Assembly (NCBI RefSeq): GCF_040760075.1
Contig: NZ_CP142884.1
Location: 930,001-994,000, forward strand
Direction: 5' to 3'
Length of the DNA: 64,000 bases
DNA from: Sphingobacterium sp. R2
GTDB taxonomy: Bacteria; Bacteroidota; Bacteroidia; Sphingobacteriales; Sphingobacteriaceae
A model generated the notes under the pieces. That model was not told the DNA's origin and did not search any database. It worked only from the letters and a program-made list of their open reading frames with translations. This document shows, in pieces, positions 9,019 to 18,989 of this stretch. Both the position numbers and the translations under genes were made by a program. How positions within the stretch are numbered: position 1 is the stretch's first letter; each line of letters starts with the position of its first letter.

Positions 9019-9516
9019 ATGGCCAATATCGATCTGGAAAGCATCGTTGCCCCACAGCTAAATCTAGGTTATGTACGTCAACAATGGAAGACGCGCTATA
9101 ATAACGCGCGCACATTATATTTACCTTGTGAGGAAGACTACTCAGCAATAAGCATCGAGGCCATATATTATATGCTATCTCAAGCGCTGCAACAAGTTTG
9201 TCTTGGCGTAATCAATACCGTACTTCAATACAAACCGCAACGGATCAATCTCACTTTCCTCATGCAACTCTGCAAATTGATAGTTCCTGATGCCTACGCC
9301 ACATTTTGCTTGGACCATGAAGAGCCACTTAAGGCCTTTAAAAACATTACGGAAGCACAACAACAATTTACGCACAATGCAAATTATAAAGGAGATCCAC
9401 TTACAATTATAGAATTGCAAAAACGCACAAAAACGTTTATAGAAAGGTGTAACCAAGAGATGGAAAGCTATTTTGAGAAAATTTCTAACCAACAGCTGGT
9501 CGAACAAGTTGAATAG
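9019..9516 (+). CDS. HEPN-domain protein, C-terminal part (frameshifted)
   Basis: This is the continuation of the preceding HEPN gene in the -1 frame, readable from about 8956 (LLKAGDIWLQNTSMA). It can start by itself at TTG 9004 or ATG 9019. It carries a second helical bundle with AIYYMLSQALQQVCLGVIN and a conserved-looking tail, KTFIERCNQEMESYF. The tail is echoed by a decayed copy near 10,775. On its own it lacks the first HEPN domain. I see no R-x4-6-H ribonuclease motif in either half, so toxin activity is not supported. Confidence 0.6.
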   Translation: MANIDLESIVAPQLNLGYVRQQWKTRYNNARTLYLPCEEDYSAISIEAIYYMLSQALQQVCLGVINTVLQYKPQRINLTFLMQLCKLIVPDAYATFCLDHEEPLKAFKNITEAQQQFTHNANYKGDPLTIIELQKRTKTFIERCNQEMESYFEKISNQQLVEQVE

Positions 9517-9548
9517 AACGGGCTATCAAAAAAGAAGCCTGAGCACCC

Positions 9549-10683
<1,135 letters not shown>

Positions 10684-10774
10684 AGTACATTTTGTATTCA
10701 CCAAAAAGCATGACTTTTGGTGAATTATAATATCATAAAACTTTTGTATACTATTAAATACTGCCTTAAATACG

Positions 10775-10905
10775 ATGAGATCCCCAGAATTTATCAGTCG
10801 AAGCCTTAAAGAAATCACCAAAATATTTATCGAAGAATGTAACTAGGAGATGGAAAGCCACCATTTCTTCATCTCCTTAAACAAAATTGACCAAGAAGCC
10901 TCGCA
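10775..10905 (+). pseudogene. remnant of a HEPN gene 3' end
   Basis: Translated in frame from 10775, the stretch reads KIFIEECN, then a TAG stop at 10844-10846, then EMESHHFF. This closely matches the end of the HEPN gene at about 9425-9480 (KTFIERCNQEMESYF), including synonymous differences. It is a degenerate duplicate or the cut-off end of a second family member. The remainder of 10,684-11,108 contains no gene I can support apart from three short direct repeats before 11,109. Confidence 0.55.
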
Positions 10906-11029
10906 AAGCAAGGGCGGCAGAAAAACGAGAAAGATGACATCCGGATCAATCGTAACTACGGGTAAAGTGGGAATAGTGTAAAGATCTCAAATGGAAATTA
11001 CAAAAATCACAGGACAACCTAATTTTTTT

Positions 11030-11078
11030 CTGTACCCCTATTTTAACGGCACTCTGTACCTAAACAGCATCCTGTACC
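11030..11078 (+). repeat. three CTGTACC direct repeats, likely MocR operator
   Basis: CTGTACC occurs at 11030-11036, 11054-11060 and 11072-11078 (start-to-start 24 and 18 bases), ending 31 bases before the gene at 11109. MocR/GabR-type regulators commonly bind short direct repeats close to their own genes, and one is encoded just downstream at 11483. The repeats are seen; the binding is inferred. Confidence 0.5.
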
Positions 11079-11108
11079 CTTCTTAAATTAGCAAAAAGAT
11101 TTATTCTA

Positions 11109-11480
11109 ATGGCGACAACTGCACATCAACCGTATCTGATCAGACAAGTGGAACTTTCTGATTTAGCGCTTATCAAAGAAATACAAAACAAAAAGCAGTT
11201 AGATACAGTACGCATAAGCATGCCTTTCCTGGTGCTCGACCAAGGCAATCAATTAAAAGCCTTTTCGTCTGTAATACTCTGCAAAAAGAATTTACTGTCG
11301 GTCGAAATGACCTACGAGGGTCCTATTTCGGATACGCTTTCCAACGTATTTATGGACAAAGCGCAATCCTTCTTTGAGCAGCAGTTGATGGACCTATTTG
11401 GTTCGGAAGAATCGCTCAGAAAAGGAATCCACCGATATAATAACTGGTTAAATCAAAACAGAAACAGTAAATTAGCATAA
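11109..11480 (+). CDS. uncharacterised protein cotranscribed with the MocR regulator
   Basis: This 123-residue cytosolic protein is not one I recognise. The N-terminus (YLIRQVELSDLALIKEIQN) resembles the first strand and helix of GNAT acetyltransferases, but no acetyl-CoA loop (Q/R-x-x-G-x-G/A) follows, so I do not assign that family. The stop is only 2 bases before the MocR gene, which suggests one transcript and perhaps a joint role. Three CTGTACC repeats precede it. Confidence 0.6.
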   Translation: MATTAHQPYLIRQVELSDLALIKEIQNKKQLDTVRISMPFLVLDQGNQLKAFSSVILCKKNLLSVEMTYEGPISDTLSNVFMDKAQSFFEQQLMDLFGSEESLRKGIHRYNNWLNQNRNSKLA

Positions 11481-11482
11481 GG

Positions 11483-12898
11483 ATGGAACAGCAACTGTTA
11501 TATAAAAAAATAGCCAATATTGTCGAAAACCAGATCAAAAATGGTTCCTTGGTATATGGCGATCGTTTACCTTCTGTCCGCAGCGCTCAGAAATTATACA
11601 ATGTAAGTTTAAATACGGCAAAAAGTGCCTATATGGAACTAGAGAGTCGATCGCTCATTGAATCACGCCCTAAATCAGGTTATTTCGTTAGCCGGTCTGG
11701 TCTTCGTCGGATGGCGATTCCCTCCATTTCTACCTTCAAAATCGACGAAAAGAAACAAGATCCCGCGGCATTGATCGATAAAGTTTTCCACTCCTTGGAA
11801 GACAAGGAAATTACACGCTTTTCACTGGGTTTACCGAGTGCATCATTACTTCCGATTCAGAAACTCAATCGATGCATTATAGAGTCGGTTCATGAACTGC
11901 ATGATTATGGTGATCAATATGGACAGGTACAGGGAAGTCCGAGCTTACGGAAAGAAATTGCCAAATGGTCATTGGTACTTGAAGGAAAAATAAGTGACGA
12001 GGATCTTATTATCACGTCGGGCGCCATGAATGCCATCTACAGCTGCCTTCGTGCCGTCACTAGACCCGGCGACACCATAGCGGTAGAAAGTCCCCTTTAT
12101 TTCGGCTTTATTCAGGCTTTTCAACTACTGGGTCTCAAAACCATCGAGATTCCTACCCACCCTATTACGGGAATTGAATTGGATGCACTGAAAAAAGTTA
12201 TTCATAAAATTGATGTCTGTTGTTTTGTCACCAACTTTAGCAATCCATTGGGCGCACTAATGCCTGAAGAACACAAGAAAGAGCTTGTGAAACTGCTGGC
12301 ACACCACCATATTCCATTGATTGAAGACAACCTCTATGGGAACATCTATTTCGGTTCGTCGCGGCCAAGACCATGCAAATATTTTGACGAGGAGGGACTA
12401 GTGATGTGGTGTGGATCATTTACCAAAGTATTAGCCCCCAGTTTTCGGCTCGGATGGGTTGAACCCGGACAATACAAGGATAAGATCCTAAAACAAAAAC
12501 TCATACAGACGATTTCGCAGCCTGCAATTTATCAAGAGGCGGTCTCTAAATTCTTACAGATTGGCCGTTACGACCATCACCTTAACAGCTTGAGAAAAAA
12601 ACTGTACAGCAATTATGTCAATTTCAGAAACAGCATTGAGGCCCATTTTCCGGAAAACACCAAAATGTCGCAGCCAGAAGGTGGCTTTGTACTTTGGTTA
12701 GAGCTGGACAAAAAGATAGACTCAACGGTACTCTACGATTATGCGCTCAGGCAAAAGTTGAGTTTTGCACCGGGAAGGATGTTTACGCAGCACGATCAGT
12801 TTAAAAACTGTATTCGGCTTAACTATGCGGTGGACTGGAACGAAAAGACGGCACAGGATCTGATGCGCCTCGGCCGATTTTTTAAGGCTGTATTGTAA
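11483..12898 (+). CDS. MocR-type regulator (GntR HTH fused to aminotransferase-like domain)
   Basis: The protein has 471 residues. Residues 1-72 form a GntR winged helix (YGDRLPSVRSAQKLYNVSLN), and residues 100-470 form a fold-type I aminotransferase-like domain. The PLP lysine lies in GSFTKVLAPSFRLGW. The N-S-x-P and Y-x-Y elements of the cofactor pocket appear as NFSNPLGAL and SPLYFGFIQ. Members of this family use PLP or an aldimine as effector and control vitamin B6, GABA or taurine genes. The target here is unknown, since the divergent neighbour is a dead ATPase. The direct repeats at 11030-11078 are the likely operator. Family assignment is secure. Confidence 0.9.
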   Translation: MEQQLLYKKIANIVENQIKNGSLVYGDRLPSVRSAQKLYNVSLNTAKSAYMELESRSLIESRPKSGYFVSRSGLRRMAIPSISTFKIDEKKQDPAALIDKVFHSLEDKEITRFSLGLPSASLLPIQKLNRCIIESVHELHDYGDQYGQVQGSPSLRKEIAKWSLVLEGKISDEDLIITSGAMNAIYSCLRAVTRPGDTIAVESPLYFGFIQAFQLLGLKTIEIPTHPITGIELDALKKVIHKIDVCCFVTNFSNPLGALMPEEHKKELVKLLAHHHIPLIEDNLYGNIYFGSSRPRPCKYFDEEGLVMWCGSFTKVLAPSFRLGWVEPGQYKDKILKQKLIQTISQPAIYQEAVSKFLQIGRYDHHLNSLRKKLYSNYVNFRNSIEAHFPENTKMSQPEGGFVLWLELDKKIDSTVLYDYALRQKLSFAPGRMFTQHDQFKNCIRLNYAVDWNEKTAQDLMRLGRFFKAVL

Positions 12899-13155
12899 GA
12901 GGAATACCATTGAGACCTTCTTTGGGAAAATAACTACGTTTCCATCACGGGTCAACACTGTATTAAACATTTCCGCGATCATCAGTTTGGTATGATTGGA
13001 TAAGATTTGCTCTGCGCCGCGCCGCGTTGTCTACCCAGATCTTGACCTTAAAGGTATTTAACCTGTATCCTATAAACGTTCGAAGGGCACCTTGTGGGCG
13101 CGCTGGGAATTAAAAAACAAAGTGTACTCACCTCGCAGAGAGAAAGGAATCCTTG

Positions 13156-14799
13156 TTAACGAATCGTCTCAAAGAATTTTTTAGTCTTGTTATAGGCGAT
13201 TACACCAATTATACCGATCATCAGCCATAAAAAGTCGACGACAAAAATATCCCGCTGTCCATTGCGGAAGGTATCCCAGATCCAGTTACCAGTCATAAAA
13301 CCGTTGACAAGTGGAATAAAAAATGCCAATATGCTTCCAACCAGCAAGGTTTCGCGATTGGTTCTGCGTATGCTTCTCCGGATAATGTAATACAGTGAAA
13401 ATAGGAGCCAGCTGTAGAAATAAACTCGGTAAATAAAATCCTGATTGACTTCTGGGCTCAATTTAATAGCAATGAAAGTCAATGCAGTGACAGGTAACAT
13501 CGTCAGACATATTGCCGTGAAAATATTGGCCGCCCAGAAATTGAATTTTCGTTTTCGTGGAATTACGTTGTTTTTGTCACGCGCTACCAACCAGATCAGT
13601 ATACCGGAGATAATAACGAGACAGCCCATAGCTCCTAAAATAAAGTACACCATCTTTAGCGGGTAGCCTCCATAATCGCCATAATGCAGCCGATATATAA
13701 TGCTGCGGACCCCGTCTGCATAGGTAGCTTGGCTTACAGGGGATTTTTCGGTAACAATTGTATTATCGGCAACTCGCACGGATAATATACCCGAACCAGC
13801 AAAACTTTTATTGAAATGCGGCTCAAGCTCCATGGCAACATGCATATTGGAATCTGCGTAATTTTTGATCGTGATGCGCTGAAAATCGGATTCTGGCCAT
13901 TTATATTTTGCCAAATCCAAAAATGGAGCGATCTTAACATGTGCCTCAAGGGGCTTATAGGTATATGGGAAATTTGTATCCGCACTAACACCTATATCTT
14001 GATACATTTTTTGTTGATCACCGTCATAAAGCAGCTTACTAAGTGGTAAAGCCAATACCGAATTGATAATCAAAAAGGTTCCGGTCACGGCAAAGATAAA
14101 TTGGAATGGAAAACCGATAACACCCAATGCCGTATGCATATCGGTCCATACTGTTTTCCATTTGCTGAAAGGCCTGAATACAAAGAAGTTTGATACAATC
14201 TTATCCCAATGTAACAATAACCCAGTGATAAGAGCAAATAGAAAAATAAAAGCGGTTATGCCTGCAATAAGATAACCAAATGGTGCTATGCCTACCCTAA
14301 TCGGTACTTGATTGAGCTGGGCCAAGAAATGTAAACGGAATAAAAACTCTCCCATATCGTAATTCTGCACATAATCACCATATTTTTTGTTGGCGAAATT
14401 GTAGGTAAAGTTTTTCGAATCATCCTCTCCTCCTCTTCTTCGGCTATTTTTCTTTGCAGCTTTTTGTTCAGGCGTTATCTTGGCTAAATTTTCTTTGTTT
14501 ATGATTGTGTCGTTAGATGCACTGAGTGCCACATAAGCTGCGGTGCCTTCGCGGTGCATATAAAAGGTGACATCACGTCCGTGTAAATTGGTCTGCCCCT
14601 TGATTGAATCTAGCAATCGGTCAAAGTTTTGATGATCTTCACGGTAGGTTTTATAGGATGTATTATTCTGCCAGGCAGCAATTTCATGTCTAAAAAATGC
14701 AAATGAACCCGCAAAAAATATCACATAGAGGATAGCACAAATGGTAATGCCACTGATCGTATGTGTATTGAAGTAAATATTATAATTTCGGTTATTCAT
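13156..14799 (-). CDS. PepSY-associated transmembrane protein
   Basis: The 547-residue inner-membrane protein has a first membrane segment at about 13-35 (ISGITICAILYVIFFAGSF) and a large extracytoplasmic PepSY-containing region. Further helices lie near 180-205 and 230-255, with four to five helices after residue 375 (MVYFILGAMGCLVIISGIL, then LTMLPVTALTFIAI). PepSY transmembrane proteins are common beside TonB-dependent siderophore receptors and some reduce or process ferric siderophores at the inner membrane. It is last in a minus-strand set with two small membrane proteins and a TonB receptor: 6 bases to the next upstream gene. That context supports a role in iron or metal uptake. Substrate unknown. 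Confidence 0.85.
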   Translation of the reverse strand: MNNRNYNIYFNTHTISGITICAILYVIFFAGSFAFFRHEIAAWQNNTSYKTYREDHQNFDRLLDSIKGQTNLHGRDVTFYMHREGTAAYVALSASNDTIINKENLAKITPEQKAAKKNSRRRGGEDDSKNFTYNFANKKYGDYVQNYDMGEFLFRLHFLAQLNQVPIRVGIAPFGYLIAGITAFIFLFALITGLLLHWDKIVSNFFVFRPFSKWKTVWTDMHTALGVIGFPFQFIFAVTGTFLIINSVLALPLSKLLYDGDQQKMYQDIGVSADTNFPYTYKPLEAHVKIAPFLDLAKYKWPESDFQRITIKNYADSNMHVAMELEPHFNKSFAGSGILSVRVADNTIVTEKSPVSQATYADGVRSIIYRLHYGDYGGYPLKMVYFILGAMGCLVIISGILIWLVARDKNNVIPRKRKFNFWAANIFTAICLTMLPVTALTFIAIKLSPEVNQDFIYRVYFYSWLLFSLYYIIRRSIRRTNRETLLVGSILAFFIPLVNGFMTGNWIWDTFRNGQRDIFVVDFLWLMIGIIGVIAYNKTKKFFETIR

Positions 14800-14805
14800 G
14801 ACGAA

Positions 14806-15084
14806 TTACATTTTAAAGAAATAAGGCAAAGAGAAAATTGCTGCCAAAAGCAAGTATATCCCCCATATCTTCCATCCACTCTTAGCAAGTAAGGCCAATA
14901 AGAGCAATATTGCCCATAATAGATAACCGGTGAGACACGCTGTAGCAACAACATCTTTTTTCTCAAAAATATGTGTGACTAAGACGTGAAATGAGAGCAT
15001 CACAACATAACCACCGACAAAACCGGCTGTAATTTTCAGGAACCGTTGAAAGGGCGTACTGAGGTATTTTTTATTGGCAGGCAT
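14806..15084 (-). CDS. small membrane protein, DUF3649-like
   Basis: This 92-residue protein has three hydrophobic segments (about 17-37, 45-65 and 70-90) and a short positively charged N-terminus (MPANKKYLSTPFQRFLK). Its size and place between a PepSY protein and a TonB receptor fit the DUF3649 family of iron-uptake operons. It lies 10 bases after the upstream gene. The assignment rests on topology and context and is moderate. Confidence 0.65.
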   Translation of the reverse strand: MPANKKYLSTPFQRFLKITAGFVGGYVVMLSFHVLVTHIFEKKDVVATACLTGYLLWAILLLLALLAKSGWKIWGIYLLLAAIFSLPYFFKM

Positions 15085-15094
15085 ATTTTATCGG

Positions 15095-15427
15095 TTAGGA
15101 AATCAACAATTCAACACAAAGGCTAAACAAATAGAGGCCCAATATCGGATACAATTTAAAATAGCGGTAAGGATTCAATAAAACCACGAGACTCATCATG
15201 CACATGAAGTAAGCAAAAAAAGCAAAAAAGCCCGCTCCGAAACCTTGCAGATAAAGCACGACGGCAAAGGGAATGAGTAGCAGTAATATGCTTAAAATGC
15301 GCACAAACTTCGTTTGTGCGCACATTCTTTCTAGCCAAGGTGGTCTAGGCCCGAACTTCACTTTTTTACTTGAACTGTAAAAAAGATAGGTTCCACAAAG
15401 TATCACGATAAGCAATGTACTATACAT
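15095..15427 (-). CDS. small membrane protein, DUF3325-like
   Basis: This 110-residue protein has helices at about 1-17, 45-62, 65-88 and 92-110. A cytoplasmic loop with a conserved-looking WLERMCAQTKFVRILS lies between helices one and two. In other bacteria a DUF3325 protein of this size accompanies DUF3649 and PepSY genes next to siderophore receptors, and the order here is the same. It starts 29 bases after the receptor stop. Function is unknown; the family call is from layout. Confidence 0.6.
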   Translation of the reverse strand: MYSTLLIVILCGTYLFYSSSKKVKFGPRPPWLERMCAQTKFVRILSILLLLIPFAVVLYLQGFGAGFFAFFAYFMCMMSLVVLLNPYRYFKLYPILGLYLFSLCVELLIS

Positions 15428-15456
15428 CAGTTATATATTTTAGCTAGATCGTTTGT

Positions 15457-17883
15457 TTAAAACTTATAGGTAACTCCCATACGGAAATTACGTCGCGCTT
15501 CTACGATATAGGTATAATAGCTCACACTTTCTGCTATTTTAGCATTTTTTGCTGTGATAGAGCCTGCTGTAAGCAGCTTTCTATTGTCCAACAAGTTATT
15601 AACCATTACAGAGATATTATATTTGCCTTTTTGGTAACTAATACCACCATCGGTTCGCAAATAATTCTTGAAATTACTTTCTTTTGTGGTTCCGATAGCA
15701 CGATCAAACATTCCTTGAACGCTACCGACAAAGCCGATACCTTTCAACGGACCCTGCTGCAAACGATAGGATACCCAAGCGTTGGCAGTATGTTTTGCAG
15801 TATTTGGCGTAATATCACCAATCTTCTCTTCTCTTGAATCTTTTGATATTTTAGAGTCCGTCAACGCATAGTTGGCGTTCACATTTAATCCGGGTAGCAC
15901 TTCGCCAGTTACATCAAACTCGATACCTTTCGATGTTGTCTCACCTAAAGCTATTTTAAAGAAACTATTTGTACTTCCTGGTATTGGATGATCAAAATCA
16001 TCAGCTAGTGCATTTTTTCTTTTTATCTGATAGGCACTTAAAGTCGATATCCACTTTCCACCTCCCCATTCTTTTTTCACACCAGCTTCAAGATCGTTCC
16101 CACGAACCGGCTTGAAAGGATTTCCTTCCCAATCAGAACCAGCCTGAGGAACAAAAGATTGATCAAATAACCCATAAACACTTGTCGATTTGTCAATAGA
16201 ATAACTCAACCCGACACGTGGAGAAAATGCCTTATCATTTTGGTCTGGTATTACCTGCGTGCCCACTGTTTTTCCCAGCGTTTCTGCCACAGTATAACGC
16301 AATCCTAAAGAAAGACGTAACTTTTCATTTAAAAAAGCCATCTCATCATGTGCGTAGAAAGACATATAGCTAGTTAAATTCACATAGTTGGAACCTCCGG
16401 CGCGCACCTTGATGTTCTTTGATCGGTCAACAACAGGAAAAACTGTTCCCGGAATGTTATATTGTGGATTATAGACGTTCAAAGGCGTACCTGGAATTTC
16501 AGCGAGTAAAGTTCCAAAATCGCCCCAAAACTTCTTATTTCCATAATCCGCTCCGACCAATATTCGGTGACGAACACTACCGGTATATTCTTCTCCATTT
16601 AAAGAAACCTGACCGAAGCGATTTTCTCCATGCTCGTCCGCAATACTGTAATAACGAGGCATGTCACCATTCGCTGTCATGTAATTCAACCAAGTACTTG
16701 TCGCTTTCATATCAAAATTGAAATAGGCCATCTGCGCATGTAATTTCCAGCGATCGTTCAACTTTCGATCTAAATAAACATATGCACTGTGGTCCTTAAG
16801 CTTACCTGGTTCCATGGAAGGGTCACCATAGAAAAAATCATTGGAAATATCTGGATCAGCAAATCCCTTAGGCGAAAAAGTATAATTACCATTTGCCAGA
16901 TAAGTGGATCCCTGATAGGTGTATTCAAATGTTAAACTCGTCAAAGAATCGACCTTATAAGTCACAACTGGTGCCACAACAACACGATTGTTGTAGTTGT
17001 ATTTTGTAAAATAATCCTTTTGCTGCGCAGCCATATTTAAACGGTATAACAACTTGCCATCTTTCCGTAATTTACCATCAAAATCAACCGCGGCGCGATA
17101 GGTACTAAAACTTCCCACATTAAATGTCGCCGATCCCTTAGTATTCCCTGTTGGTTTCTTGGTAACTACATTATAGAAACCTCCTGGTTCGCCATTCGCT
17201 AGCATAAAACCTGCTGGTCCTTTTACAAACTCGATTCGTTCGATCATGCTCGCATCTTCGGCAGTTGGCCCCCATGATGCCTCGATATTCATACCGTTAC
17301 GAAATGCTGGAATCTTAGATCCGCGCATACGTATGTTAGCGTACTGGTTGTCCCAGTGACCTTGGCGTGTTGCTCCGCTTATATTACGGGTGATACCATC
17401 GACAATGTCAAATACTTGCTGATCGGCCATTAAATCGGATGAAATAACCTGTATATTCTGCGGCAACTCCAAGATTGGTGTTTTAAGACGCAAAGACCCC
17501 GATATACTATCGAATTTATAGTGTTCATAGTATTTACCATAGACCGTTACCTCATCTATAGACTCGAACTGATCCTTCATCCTAATTTGCCCCAACTGTA
17601 TATGCTCATCATCCAATACAACTTGCATGGTCTGCTTGCTATAACCGATCGCTTTAACCTCCAAATGGTAGGTCTTCGAAGCAAGCTTATCGAAGATAAA
17701 GTGTCCCTTACTGTCCGTACTTGTCGTGATGCCAGTATTCGTCAATTTTACGGTCGCTCCGGAAATGGGCTCAGATTTTTCATTGATAAGAAATCCTTCA
17801 ATAACTTTGTTCGTCTGTGCCTGCGCAACAGAGAAAACCGAACTTATCAAAGGAATGGCTAAAAAGGATAAAGTTTTATTCAT
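15457..17883 (-). CDS. TonB-dependent siderophore-type receptor
   Basis: The 808-residue outer-membrane protein takes up a chelated metal with energy from TonB. A signal peptide (about 1-22, ending AQA) is followed by a carboxypeptidase-regulatory-like domain (25-105). A plug domain (about 125-245) contains LELPQNIQVISSDL and RIEFVKGPAGFMLANGEPGG, characteristic of the siderophore-receptor subfamily. A 22-strand barrel ends in RMGVTYKF with the terminal Phe. It leads the run receptor, DUF3325-like, DUF3649-like, PepSY. The DUF4198 gene is 112 bases upstream across a terminator-like hairpin. The ligand is not deducible. Confidence 0.92.
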   Translation of the reverse strand: MNKTLSFLAIPLISSVFSVAQAQTNKVIEGFLINEKSEPISGATVKLTNTGITTSTDSKGHFIFDKLASKTYHLEVKAIGYSKQTMQVVLDDEHIQLGQIRMKDQFESIDEVTVYGKYYEHYKFDSISGSLRLKTPILELPQNIQVISSDLMADQQVFDIVDGITRNISGATRQGHWDNQYANIRMRGSKIPAFRNGMNIEASWGPTAEDASMIERIEFVKGPAGFMLANGEPGGFYNVVTKKPTGNTKGSATFNVGSFSTYRAAVDFDGKLRKDGKLLYRLNMAAQQKDYFTKYNYNNRVVVAPVVTYKVDSLTSLTFEYTYQGSTYLANGNYTFSPKGFADPDISNDFFYGDPSMEPGKLKDHSAYVYLDRKLNDRWKLHAQMAYFNFDMKATSTWLNYMTANGDMPRYYSIADEHGENRFGQVSLNGEEYTGSVRHRILVGADYGNKKFWGDFGTLLAEIPGTPLNVYNPQYNIPGTVFPVVDRSKNIKVRAGGSNYVNLTSYMSFYAHDEMAFLNEKLRLSLGLRYTVAETLGKTVGTQVIPDQNDKAFSPRVGLSYSIDKSTSVYGLFDQSFVPQAGSDWEGNPFKPVRGNDLEAGVKKEWGGGKWISTLSAYQIKRKNALADDFDHPIPGSTNSFFKIALGETTSKGIEFDVTGEVLPGLNVNANYALTDSKISKDSREEKIGDITPNTAKHTANAWVSYRLQQGPLKGIGFVGSVQGMFDRAIGTTKESNFKNYLRTDGGISYQKGKYNISVMVNNLLDNRKLLTAGSITAKNAKIAESVSYYTYIVEARRNFRMGVTYKF

Positions 17884-17922
17884 GAATGTAGTATGGTAGA
17901 TGTTTTTTTAGATCTTCTTTTT

Positions 17923-17969
17923 TCAAAAGGATCCATTACTGTTTCGATGTTTCAAATGGATCCTTTTGA
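17923..17969. terminator. long stem between DUF4198 gene and TonB receptor
   Basis: TCAAAAGGATCCATT (17923-17937) pairs perfectly with AATGGATCCTTTTGA (17955-17969), a 15-base stem with a 17-base loop. The A/T tracts lie at the stem base, as in many Bacteroidota terminators. It may partly end the DUF4198 message and set lower read-through into the receptor. Confidence 0.6.
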
Positions 17970-17995
17970 TTATTCAGCATATTTCGCGTCTGCAG

Positions 17996-18712
17996 CTATT
18001 TCACGGTAATAAAAGTCGTACTACCCTGCCATGCAGACGCATAGGGTTTCCCTGCATGTTCACCCGCAACCTCAGCAAATGTACTTGCTTCCAAAACATA
18101 AGGACCTGACCAGAGGGCATCAAATGTTAGCAGGCCATTCTCATCGGCAACAAACTCTTTCCCCCAACCTGTCGCAGAAAAAACGGATACTTTGGCTTGA
18201 GGCACAACTTTGCCATTACTGGTGATCTTTGCTTGTAAGCTTTGACCCTTTTTTAAGTTATTCGCTTTTAACAGCTCAATCTGCAATGGATTTTTTACGA
18301 CGCTATAATCAAGTACTGTCGGCTTTCCAACGATAACCGGTACAAGCGAAGAAAATTCATATTTCGTTTTACCACCCAAATCTTTAGGTGCCTTGACAAT
18401 GGATAGAAAATAGGTTCCGGTTACGTCAGGTTGAAATGAACCGCTAAAATGATCACCTTTGTTTGTCAGCTGAAGCGTAACGGATTCCTTTCCCGGAGCA
18501 TGCAATTGGAGCGAAAAATCTTTCACGTCGGAATACCATTTGTCGACCTGATCTCTTTCGTTTGTTGCAAATTCACCATAATATACTTTTACTTCATGGG
18601 CTTGATTGATTATCCCATAAGAAGATGCTTCAATCCAGAGTGCGTGTGCATAACCATTATTACTACACAGCAGTACCGCTAAAAAGGTAAAGAATGAAAT
18701 TAAAATTTTCAT
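17996..18712 (-). CDS. exported DUF4198 protein
   Basis: The 238-residue protein has a signal peptide of 22 residues. The mature protein begins HALWIEASS, the characteristic start of DUF4198, whose conserved N-terminal His may bind metal. Two beta-sandwich modules follow: an Ig-like half to about residue 130, and a carboxypeptidase-like half with KGQSLQAKITSNGK and SGPYVLEAS. COG-level annotation links the family with cobalt or nickel uptake, and here it heads an operon with a TonB receptor and PepSY protein. So a periplasmic metal-binding role is plausible but not shown. The message probably has a leader of about 270 bases rich in hairpins. Confidence 0.8.
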   Translation of the reverse strand: MKILISFFTFLAVLLCSNNGYAHALWIEASSYGIINQAHEVKVYYGEFATNERDQVDKWYSDVKDFSLQLHAPGKESVTLQLTNKGDHFSGSFQPDVTGTYFLSIVKAPKDLGGKTKYEFSSLVPVIVGKPTVLDYSVVKNPLQIELLKANNLKKGQSLQAKITSNGKVVPQAKVSVFSATGWGKEFVADENGLLTFDALWSGPYVLEASTFAEVAGEHAGKPYASAWQGSTTFITVK

Positions 18713-18840
18713 AATATGTTGATTGATGTTTAGTTTTTCTTCAACTTATTATGGGAGAATTCCAGGTTTTGTTGGAGTCCAACAACGAATAAATGATAAA
18801 ATTCGTTATCTTGTAAATTCTTCCATATCGTATATCGGGA

Positions 18841-18976
18841 GTAACTGATACAGCGTGCTGTTTCAGTCACCTACATGCAGTTGCCGCTGTATGTAGATTT
18901 GTACCATGTAATAGATTGCCGTCTATTGCATGGTATTTGTTAGCAGTCTTTTATTATACCGATGTAATTTAGACTG
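18841..18976 (-). ncRNA. array of hairpins in the leader of the DUF4198 gene
   Basis: Four stems follow each other: 18841-18870 (14 pairs, 2 mismatches), 18871-18896 (10 pairs, 1 mismatch), 18903-18934 (13 pairs, 1 mismatch) and 18944-18949 with 18971-18976. The second and third have the same six-base loop, TTGCCG on the plus strand (CGGCAA on the minus). Two more stems follow toward the gene: AACGAAT/ATTCGTT, and TTGTTGG/CCAACAA around 18770-18810. A promoter at 18990-19020 points the transcript along the minus strand. However, the mismatches in the two equal-loop stems would be G-U wobbles on the plus strand, so orientation is not certain. No TPP or cobalamin consensus is visible. The rest of 18713-19090 holds no gene. 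Confidence 0.5.
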
Positions 18977-18989
18977 ATTAAAAACAGAG

